A stretch of DNA of 64,000 nt, taken from positions 1,020,226-1,084,225 of the forward strand of contig NZ_RJVB01000001.1 of assembly GCF_003751505.1 (NCBI RefSeq), in the 5' to 3' direction. Shown piece after piece: positions 1-8,900 of this stretch; positions within the stretch are counted from its first letter, which is position 1; the number at the start of each line of letters is the position of its first letter. Made by a program: the position numbers and the translations under genes. This DNA is from Erwinia sp. JUb26 (GTDB lineage: Bacteria; Pseudomonadota; Gammaproteobacteria; Enterobacterales; Enterobacteriaceae). Below the pieces are notes generated by a model that was given only the letters and a program-made list of their open reading frames with translations, did not search any database and had not been told where the DNA came from.

Positions 1-444
1 GTCGCCGTCCTGCCACGGCGTTTCACGCAGCAGCAGCAGCGCCAGTGCGGTTTCGCCCTGCGCGGCAGGCAGCGGCAGCCACAGCCCGTACGCGGGCAGA
101 TACTCCTGCCACACCGCGCGGTCGGCGGGGTCCAGCACGCTGGCATCCAGCCGCGACGGCTGGCTGTAACTCTGCTGCCAGCGCGAACACAGCCGGGCCA
201 TCTCCTGGCTGAACGGCGCGTGGCCGTCCGGCGCGGCGATGCCGGAAACGGCACGCAGCCTGCCGCTGACGCCATCCCACAGCAGCGCCTGGCGGTAGGG
301 CGTCAGGCGATGGGTTTCGTTGACCATAAAGAAGGCCAGCTCGTCGCTGCTGGCCAGCTCGCGCACCCGTCCCTGCAGGCGTAGCAGTTCGCTCAGCGCC
401 CGCAGATGCCCTTCCGCTGCCGCGGTCTGGTTCATCTCACTCAT
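1..444 (-). CDS. GAF-like N-terminal part of a probable HlyD-family transport protein (partial)
   Basis: The open frame starts at 444 (MSEMNQTAAAEGHL) and runs off the left edge, so only the first 148 residues are visible. The start codon overlaps the stop of the next gene upstream (ATGA at 444-441), which indicates translational coupling in one operon. The visible part has no signal peptide or membrane segment; it resembles a GAF-type sensory domain (FFMVNETHRLTPYRQALLW, then a long acidic/hydrophobic alternation). Comparable operons for giant LEPR-motif proteins place a GAF-plus-HlyD adaptor here; that assignment is an inference because the HlyD part would lie outside the window. Confidence 0.55.
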   Translation of the reverse strand, partial: MSEMNQTAAAEGHLRALSELLRLQGRVRELASSDELAFFMVNETHRLTPYRQALLWDGVSGRLRAVSGIAAPDGHAPFSQEMARLCSRWQQSYSQPSRLDASVLDPADRAVWQEYLPAYGLWLPLPAAQGETALALLLLRETPWQDGD

Positions 445-1208
445 TCCGCCGCCGTGCCCGAGGCGGCAGGCAGGCTGAACTGCGCCGCGCCGCTCATGCC
501 GGGCAGCAGCAGGCCGTCACCCTTCTCTTCAATGCGGCCAAACACCTTCACCGACTGGCTGACCGGATCCACCGCCGAGGAGAGCCGGACGATTTTCGCC
601 GGGTAGCTTTCCCCGGTTTCATCCAGCGCCACGGTAAACGGCGTACCGGCTTTCAGCCAGCGCAGCCAGCGCGACGGCACGATCATTTCCAGCTCAAAGG
701 CGCTGTCGTCGTACAGCGTCAGCAGCGGCTTGCCTTCCGGCACCGTTTCCCAGTTGCGCACCAGCGTTTCGGTCACGCGGCCGGAGAACGGCGCTTTCAG
801 TACGCAGCGGTCGAGCATCGCCCGGTTCACGCCGCTTTCCGCCTGCGCCATGCTCACCGCCGAACGCGCCTGCTCAACGTCCGAGACGCTAATTGAGTTC
901 AGGCGATCCAGCCGGTTGGCCACCGCCAGCTTTTTCCGCGCCGCCTGTTCGTTGGCGCTGGCATAGTTCAGCTTCTCTTTCAGCATGGTGCAGTCGAAGC
1001 TCAGCAGGGTGGCACCCTGCTTCACCCGATCGCCCTCTTTCACCGTCAGCGTGTTAATCCGCGCCGCAATGCCGCTGGAGAGCGTGGTCTGCTGTACCGC
1101 ACTGAGCTGGACGCGCACCGGCTCCGGCGGCGCGTCCTCCGCCAGCGCGCGGTCGGCACACACCATCATCAGCGCCAGCAGCAGCGGATGGGCCAGTTTT
1201 TTGTGCAT
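441..1208 (-). CDS. HlyD/RND-type periplasmic adaptor
   Basis: A 255-residue periplasmic adaptor. The start at 1208 (MHKKLAHPLLLALMMV) gives a signal peptide ending near ADRALA and overlaps the TolC-family stop by ATGA; an upstream in-frame start would add 13 residues without a signal sequence. A lipoyl-like segment (VKEGDRVKQGATLLSFDC), a coiled-coil hairpin rich in Ala/Glu/Arg and a second lipoyl half (LKAPFSGRVTETLVRNWETV) are in the order expected for membrane-fusion proteins. It is shorter than typical HlyD. With the TolC-like protein and the downstream gene it probably forms the export route for the giant protein encoded upstream; that substrate link is inferred from the operon. Confidence 0.8.
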   Translation of the reverse strand: MHKKLAHPLLLALMMVCADRALAEDAPPEPVRVQLSAVQQTTLSSGIAARINTLTVKEGDRVKQGATLLSFDCTMLKEKLNYASANEQAARKKLAVANRLDRLNSISVSDVEQARSAVSMAQAESGVNRAMLDRCVLKAPFSGRVTETLVRNWETVPEGKPLLTLYDDSAFELEMIVPSRWLRWLKAGTPFTVALDETGESYPAKIVRLSSAVDPVSQSVKVFGRIEEKGDGLLLPGMSGAAQFSLPAASGTAAE

Positions 1209-2962
1209 CACTGCGCACCACCGGACAGGGAGCTGTAGCTGTCCCACATGTTGCCTGAACTCACCGCGTACGGCTGGCTGCTCACCGCCTGCTGCGCCGG
1301 TGTCGGTGTCGGTGCCGGACGGCTGGCGGCCAGCAGCGCGGCGGATGGCGTGGCGGTGGTGACTTTGCCCGTAGGCGCACCCAGTACCGGCACGGCAATC
1401 GCCCCGTTTTCAATCTGCTTGCTGGTGCTGTTGATGCTGCTGCTGAGCGCGGCCAGGCTGGTGTCGTTAACGCGGTCCGGCAGAATATCCAGACCGGCGG
1501 CCTGCCAGATGCTGCCCAGCGCGTTCTGCATCACCGCGAAGCTGCGGTCGCGAGCGCGAGTGGTCAGAATGGTTTCGGTGCTGACGCGAATCTGTTCCAT
1601 CTGGGTGGCAGCCTGGTTACGGTAGCTGAGGTCGGTCTGCTGGTAGATGCCCTGCTGCACGCGCGCCAGTTCCTGGTAGCGGTTAAACATCTGCACGCTG
1701 CTCAGGTACTCCTGCCAGGAGACGTTAACCTGGGCCATCACCGCCATGCGCATCGCCTGGCGACGGGCTTCCGCCACCTGCTCTGCCGACTCGCCCGCAC
1801 GCTTCACCGACGACCACGCCAGCACGTTCAGCAGGTTGCCGCTAACCTGTACCCCGGCAGAGGCCCAGCCGTGGTTCACCAGGTAGCTGTTGCTGTCGCC
1901 GTTCACCCCGGCAAACAGCGTCGCACCCGGCATCAGGCGCAGCAGCGAGCGGCGGGTTTCCAGCACCGCGTTGCGCGCTTCGTAGCTCTCCTCGCGGATT
2001 TCCGGGCGGCGCACCATGGAAATATTTTCCAGATCGCCGAGGGTGTAGCTCATCTTCGGCGCGGTCATGCTGCTTTCAGCAGGTACCACCAGACTGAAGT
2101 CGCTGGCCGGCGGCAGGTTCATCAGCGAGGACAGGCGGGCTTTCGCCAGCGCCAGGTCGCTGTCCACCACTTCCAGCTGGCGTACCATTTCCAGCATATT
2201 TTTCTGGAAGCGCAGGGATTCTACCGGCGGCAGCAGGCGCTCGCGCTCGGTGGCGCGGGCGTACTCCAGCGAGCGTTTCGCTTCGCCCAGCGCACGGGTC
2301 ACTTCGGGCTTCAGGCGTTGTGCGGTGGCCGCTTCCCACCAGGCGGTACGCACCTGACGGGTAATATCCGCCACCACTTTGCGGCGACGCTCCTCGGCGG
2401 CAAGGGTTTTATTCGCCTGCATATGGGCGTTGACGTAGCTGATACCGAAGTCCAGCACGTTCCAGCTCATGGTCAGGTCGGCGGTACGGGTGGTCTGATC
2501 CTGGCTGGTGGACGATTCCAGCGACTGCTGGCCGGTGGTCACCGACTGGCTGCTGGAACCGGCGACGTTGTCGCGGGTTTGCAGCCCGGCACGGGCCGCC
2601 AGCTTCGGCAGCATATCCAGGCTGGCCACGCTGCGCAGATCGTCCTGCATCGCCTGCTCCATCAGCGCCACGCGCTGCTGCAGGTTATACTTCAGCGCGC
2701 GGGCAATCGCTTCATCCAGGGTAATGTTGCCGCGCACCGGTTCCTGATCGCTGAACATCTGCGTGCGGTCGGTCATCGCCTGGGTCACCTGTTCCGCGGG
2801 GGTCATCGCCTCGGGAGTGACGGCGCATCCGGCCAGCAGGGTGCAGGCCAGCGCCACGGCCAGGCTTAAACGACGCGGCGCGCTGACCGGCGCCTGTACT
2901 GGTGCAGAAACAGAGGTAAAGTGAGTCACTGAAAGCGTTCCCATCGTATTGAAATTATTCAT
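1208..2962 (-). CDS. TolC-family outer-membrane lipoprotein
   Basis: A 584-residue outer-membrane efflux protein. The N-terminus is unusually long before a lipobox (TLLAGC, Cys46), so the protein is probably lipid-anchored. Two long helical repeats typical of the family follow (for example DEAIARALKYNLQQRVALMEQ near residue 85 and RRPEIREESYEARNAVLETR near 315). The C-terminal 90 residues are Ser/Thr/Pro/Ala-rich and probably unstructured. The gene starts 19 bp after the giant-protein stop and overlaps the adaptor gene, so it belongs to the same transport operon. Confidence 0.88.
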   Translation of the reverse strand: MNNFNTMGTLSVTHFTSVSAPVQAPVSAPRRLSLAVALACTLLAGCAVTPEAMTPAEQVTQAMTDRTQMFSDQEPVRGNITLDEAIARALKYNLQQRVALMEQAMQDDLRSVASLDMLPKLAARAGLQTRDNVAGSSSQSVTTGQQSLESSTSQDQTTRTADLTMSWNVLDFGISYVNAHMQANKTLAAEERRRKVVADITRQVRTAWWEAATAQRLKPEVTRALGEAKRSLEYARATERERLLPPVESLRFQKNMLEMVRQLEVVDSDLALAKARLSSLMNLPPASDFSLVVPAESSMTAPKMSYTLGDLENISMVRRPEIREESYEARNAVLETRRSLLRLMPGATLFAGVNGDSNSYLVNHGWASAGVQVSGNLLNVLAWSSVKRAGESAEQVAEARRQAMRMAVMAQVNVSWQEYLSSVQMFNRYQELARVQQGIYQQTDLSYRNQAATQMEQIRVSTETILTTRARDRSFAVMQNALGSIWQAAGLDILPDRVNDTSLAALSSSINSTSKQIENGAIAVPVLGAPTGKVTTATPSAALLAASRPAPTPTPAQQAVSSQPYAVSSGNMWDSYSSLSGGAQ

Positions 2963-2981
2963 TTATAAAGTTAAATCCCTG

Positions 2982-5900
2982 TTAGTCACGCGCCAGCGCA
3001 TTCAGCGCCTGGAGCAAATCGTCGCCGTCGCCGCGCAGGGCATTCAGCGAGTGTGAAACACCCTGATTAAAGGCCACATCCGGCTGCGCCTGAACGCGTA
3101 CGCCGGTGGTCGGTATCAGGAAGCGTTCGCTGGCTTCCGCCGCCGCGCGCGCTGACTCGCTGCCGTGCAGCGTCAACAGCAGCGACGGGGCACCGCCCGC
3201 ACGCTCAAGGCGCAGCTGAATCTGACCGACGCGACCGGCATCGGCGGCATTAATTTGCAGCTCGCGGCGTGCGGCGTCATAGCGGATCCATTCCGGCAGC
3301 GGACGACCGTTGGCCAGCTGAACCGACACAATGCCGCCGCGCCCCGCCAGGCCAGGCGGTAGCGCATAGACCTGCTGACCGTTGCCGCCGTCGTGCCATT
3401 CACCGCGCCATGCGGTGGCGCGCGCCAGCGCCGGGTTATCGGCGGTACGGGAAGTAAAGTTGACCTTCTCCAGCGGCGGCATCAGCGTTGGCATCAGCGG
3501 ATCGAGCTGCCACGGCGTGGCCTGGTAGTCCAGCGGACCGCTGGCCAGCACCGGGGTATCGCTCAGCACCAGCGGGTCGCGCGGTGCCTCGGCGCTGACC
3601 GGGATAAATTCCGGCTCGCGCTCCTGCCAGATAAAGCGTTCGGCATTGCCGTCCGCCTGCGGGAATAGCCTGACCGGGGTCATCACCACCGGTGAGACGC
3701 CCGCGCCCGCAGGCTGGATAGTCAGCGTAAAGGTGCGGCTGGCCACGCCGCCGTAAGGATCGGTGACGCTAACGGTAATCAGGTAGCTGCCGTCGGTGGC
3801 GGCGCGGCCGCTGAGGGTGCGGCTGTCAGCGTCAAAGCTCAGCCCGTCCGGCAGCCCGCTGACGCTCCAGGTGAGGTCATCGCCATCGGCATCGTTAAAC
3901 AGATCCGCGGGCAGCGTCTGCTGCCAGTCAATGCCGGCTATCGGCTGGTCCGGGGTAAATGTGACGTCGGTGACCTGCGGCGCGCGGTTGGCCAGTAGCA
4001 CCAGCGTGCGGCTGACGCTGGCACCCCAGGCATCGGTCGCAGTCAGCGTCAGGGTGTAGCGCCCGGACGGCAGCGTGCCGCTCAGCGTGTGGGTTTCGGC
4101 ATCAAAGCGAAGTCCCGCAGGCAGGTTATCCGCCTGCCAGGTCAACGCATCGCCGTCGGCGTCGGTAAACAGCGTGTCGGCCAGCGCCACGCTAATGGCC
4201 GTACCGGATGAGACGCTGAAGCTGGTCTCACCGCTGCCCAGTTCCGGCGTGGTATTCACCCGCAGTTCAAGCTGGCGGGTCGCGCTGGCACCGTCGCCGT
4301 CGGTCACGGTAATGGTCAGGGAATAGACCCCTGCCGAGGTAGCGGTACCGCTCAGCGTGCGGGTGGCCGCATCAAAGGTGACCCCGTCCGGCAGGCCGCT
4401 GATGCGCCAGCTCAACGTGTCGTTATCAGCATCGGTAAACATCCCCTGTGGCAGCGTGGCGGTGTACGCCGTACCAAGGGTGATCACCGCAGGCTGATAG
4501 CTGACGTCGGTACTCTGCGGCGCGTGGTTAATGGTGACATCCTGCTGCCAGGCACCGCTGGTGAGCTCACCGTCGCTGACAATAAGTGACAGTGTCACTG
4601 TGCGTCCGGTGCTGTTGTCCGCATTGTTGTAGACCAGGCTGCTGATAACCCGGCCTGCGGTGGCGCTGCTGACGCCGTCGGCGAAGGTGACGATCAGCAC
4701 ACCGTCGTGCTGGCTGAAGCTACCAATCACCGTGCCGTTATCCAGAACCCGGCCGTCGGCGTTCAGGGTCAGGCCGCTGTCGGCGGTGAAGGCAAAGCTG
4801 CCCAACCCGCTGCTGTCGGTGACGGTAACGCTCGCCCCGCCGTAGTTGCCGCTGCCGTCGTTAAGCACGTCCAGCGCTTTGTCTTTTAGCGTAACGTCGC
4901 TGCTGAAGTTCAGCTCCGCGCCGCTGCCGACGGTGTAACGCACCTCTTCAACCACGGTAATCAGGCTGGCGAGCTGGCTGCCGCTGACGATCACTCCGCC
5001 GTCGCTGGTGGTGAGGATTTTGGTTGCGCCGTTCAGCGCCGCGTACTCGCTGCTGCTCCAGCTGGAGGTCAGGGTCAGCTTGCCGCTGTTGCCGATGCTG
5101 TAAGCCTGCAACGTCCCGTCGCTCAGGGTAACGTACAGGCTGTCGCTGCTGGTCGCCAGCGCGGTCACGCCGCTGATATCGCTCATCACGCCGGTCTGCA
5201 CGATCTGGCCGCTCTTCTGGTTCAGGCTGAAGATTTGCAGGCCGCTGCTGGTGGCGACGTAAATCAGGCTGCCGTCCTCGCTGACGGTCATCGCCGACGG
5301 TGAGTCGATGGACAGCTTGCTGCCGCTGGCGTCGGTGTCCTGATCGAAGACCGCGCCGAGCAGCGCCAGCGTACCGTCCGCCTGGCGCTGGTAGACAATA
5401 ATGGCGTTGGGGAACTGATCCGCTACCGGGTCGGTGACGATAAACAGATAATCGCCGCTGAGCACCTGCGCCACCGGCTGCCACAGGTGCGGCGGATCGA
5501 AGGCATTGGCTTCGACATCCCCGAGATTGGTCATCTTGCCGGTTTCGGCATCGATGGCGATCGCGCTGAGACCGCTCTGGTTATACACGTAGATCGTCAG
5601 CCCGTCGTCGGAGACCAGCACCGAGCTGATATCCCACATTTGCACGGTATCGAGCTGCGTCAGCGTACCGTCGGTCCCGATACTGAAGATATTCAGGCTG
5701 TAATTGATTTCATCATCCGACGCACCTTCCGCTTTGCCGCTGGTGCTGATCACCAGCTTGCTGCCGTTATCAATCAGGGCGATCTTGTCGATTTTACCCA
5801 GCCCGCTGTCCATGTTGCCGAGCCAGGTCAGCGCCCCGGTGGTGGTATCGCGGCTGAACAGCGCGACCTTGCCGCTGCCGTCGATGGCGTACAGGCTGGT

Positions 5901-8900
5901 GCCGTCATCCGACAGCACGGTTTGGATCAGGGTGCCGAGGCCGCTCACTTCACTGAGGCTGCCGGCCCAGGCCAGCTTATCGCTGTCCGGTGAGCTGAGC
6001 TGCGGACCGGCGTCCTGCGCCTGAAGCGTAATCACCGAGTGGATATCCAGATCGGTGCTGTCGCTGCCGCCGAGCGCGGTACCGCCACTGTCTTTAATCC
6101 CGGTCAGCACGATTTCGCGGCTGCCGAGATAGGCATCCGGGTTGCCGTAGCCAAGGGTATTGATCAGCGTCTGGGCTTTTTCAGCGCTGATGCCCGCGTC
6201 GCTGACGAGGGTTAACGAGGCCACGCCGTCGGTCACGCTGACGGTGACCACGATATTGCTGTCGGTCAGCACGCGAACGCCGTCGGCCAGCAGGACGTTT
6301 TTGCCGTCAATCACCAGATAATCGCTCTCGCCGCTCACCAGTCCGCTGACGCTGAGGGTGATTTGTACGATGCTCTGGCCGTTCTCGATGGTATCCACCA
6401 CCGTGTTGCTGAACACCAGCGTGCTGCCGCTGGTGTCGCGGTAGGTCGGGTCGGTGGCCTGGCTGCTCACTTCCGGCGCGTCGTTAATCTGAGTGACATT
6501 GACCTCAACCGACTGGCTGGCGGTGGTCCAGGGATCGCTGATGCTGACCACCATCTTCAGGGTGCTGCCCGGCGCTTTACTGGTGCTCTGCCAGCTGATT
6601 TGATGCAGCACCTGATTAGCGACCGCGGTGGTGACATCGGCGGTAAAGGTCACGGTCAGGGTACCCTCGCTGACGGTGAAGCTGGCGATGGCGGTGCCGT
6701 TAAGCAGGATGTTGCCGTTCTCCAGCGTCAGCCCGTTACCCTCTTGCAGACTGTAACTGTCGTCGGCGTTGGTTCCCCCGTCACGCGCCATGGTAATGCT
6801 GGCACCGTTATAGTTGCCCGCACCGCCGTTGGCCGCATCGTAATCCACGTCGCGGAGCACCAGCTGGCTGGCGATCTGGCTGCTGCCGCGTTCGGTCCAC
6901 GCCACCGAGACCAGATCCGTTGAACTGTCGAACGCGCGCAGGCCGGTTTTGTAGTAGCGCGATCCGCCGTAGATCGATTTGCCGTCGGCGGAGATCGCCA
7001 CCGCAATCATCGCGCCGTCGCCCTGAAGGGTATTGCGCAAGGTCAGGCTGCCGCCGTCACCGATGGTGTACACCGCCAGGCTGGCGGCGTTGGTGCCAAC
7101 GTACAGCGCCGTGCCGTCGGCGGAAAGCGTCACCGACATCGGGAAGCCGCCGACCTCGGCGTTGACGGATTTTGACGAAATCAGGCTCATGCTGCCGTTC
7201 GCCGCATCGTAGTGCAGCACGGTCAGGTAGTTAGCGGTACCGGTCACCACGTAGATATAGCCGTCATCGGAAACCGTCATCTGGGTGAAGACGCCGCCGT
7301 TTAATCCGCTGCTGGAGCTTAGCGTGCCCGCGCTGCTGGCGTTGCCGTCTTTATCGGTCCAGGTCAGTGCGGTGGCGTCGCGGGTCAGCTTGCCGGCATA
7401 GCTCAAAACGCCACTGCTGTCGGTGGTGTAGAGATTCATATTACCGGTGCTGCTGATGATGTACAGCGTGCCGCTGGCGTCGAAGTCCATGCTGACGGCG
7501 CTGCTCAGGCCGGTGAAGTTCTCCTGCGCGGCGAGTTTGCCCTGCGCATCCACGCTGTAGCGGTACAGCCCGCTGGCGGTCAGCGCGTAAACGCTGCTGC
7601 CGTCATCGGACATCGCCAGTTTTACCGCCGTCGCGCTGAGATTCACGCTGGAAACCGCCGTCAGCGAACCGTCATCGCCGAGGGTAAACGCCTGCAGTAC
7701 CGCCTGACCGCTGCTGTTGGTGCCGGACAGATACAGGGTGTTGCCATCGGCGGAAAACGCCGTCTGGGTGGTGCCCTGAATACCTTCGATTTCGATACCG
7801 TTGGTATCGTTACCGTCATTGACGCTGCCCTGGGTATAGGTTTTTTGCAGCGTCAGTACGCCGGTGCTGGTATCGCGGCTGTACACACTGACGTAAATAG
7901 TGCCGGTCCAGTTAGCCCCGGTGCCGCCGATCACCACCAGGCTGGTGCCATCGTCCGAAAGCTTGATCGCGTCCACGTAGTAGCCATAGTTCTCAAGGCC
8001 ACCCTTCGAGGTGTAGATCAGCGAACTGGACTGCGGGCCGAGCGTCGGTTGGGTGTTGGCAGCCTCATCGGCGGTAATCACCCGCAGGGTCATATCACGG
8101 CTGGCGCTGTCGCCGGACTTATCGGTGACGGTAATGGTCAGGTAGTTATCGCTAAGCGAGGTCGCCGTACCGCTGATGGTCAGGGTTTTTGCATCGAAGG
8201 TCAGCCCTTCCGGCAGTCCGTCTACCGTCCACGTCAGCGTGTCGCCGTAAATGGCATCGGCATCGTTAAACAGCGTGGTGTCCAGCTTCAGGGTGAACGA
8301 CTCGTTGACCACCGCCGAGCTTAGCTGACTGCTGGCGTCCCAGTTGGTTTCCGGGGCGCGGTTATCGATCTGCGCCACCGCCAGCGACAGCGTCAGACTG
8401 GCGGTGGCACCGGTGCTGTCCTTCGCGCTGAGAGTGATGCTGAAGGTGCCAACCGCCGTGGTGGAGCCGGAAATGGTATGGGTTTCGGCATTAAAAGTCA
8501 GGCCGTCCGGCAGGCCGGTGACGCTCCAGATCAGGTTTTCGCCGTCAGCATCGCTAAACAGCGCAGGCAGCTCCAGCCAGTAGTCCGTCTCGGTAGTGGC
8601 CTGCGGCAGAGTATAACCGGCGGTCACCTCCTGGTTGAGCAGCGGACTGGTGTTGACGCGCAGCAGCACGGTGCCGGTGTTGCTGTTCAGCTGGCCGTCA
8701 TTGACCACCACACTGAGCGTCACCAGCGCGCTGCTGGTCCCGGTGGTCGCCCACATCACCTGCTGCAGCACCTGGTTGGCGGTGGCGGTGGTCACGTCGG
8801 CGGTGAAGGTGATTTTCACCGTATTACCGCTGGCGGCAACGGTGCCAATCACGCTGCCGTTCAGCAGCAGCTGGCTGCCCTGCTGGGTCAGGCCGCCGTC

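Noticed and set aside
1871..2869. 332-residue plus-strand frame opposite the TolC-like gene
   Set aside because: Same shadow pattern, no domain and no ribosome site.
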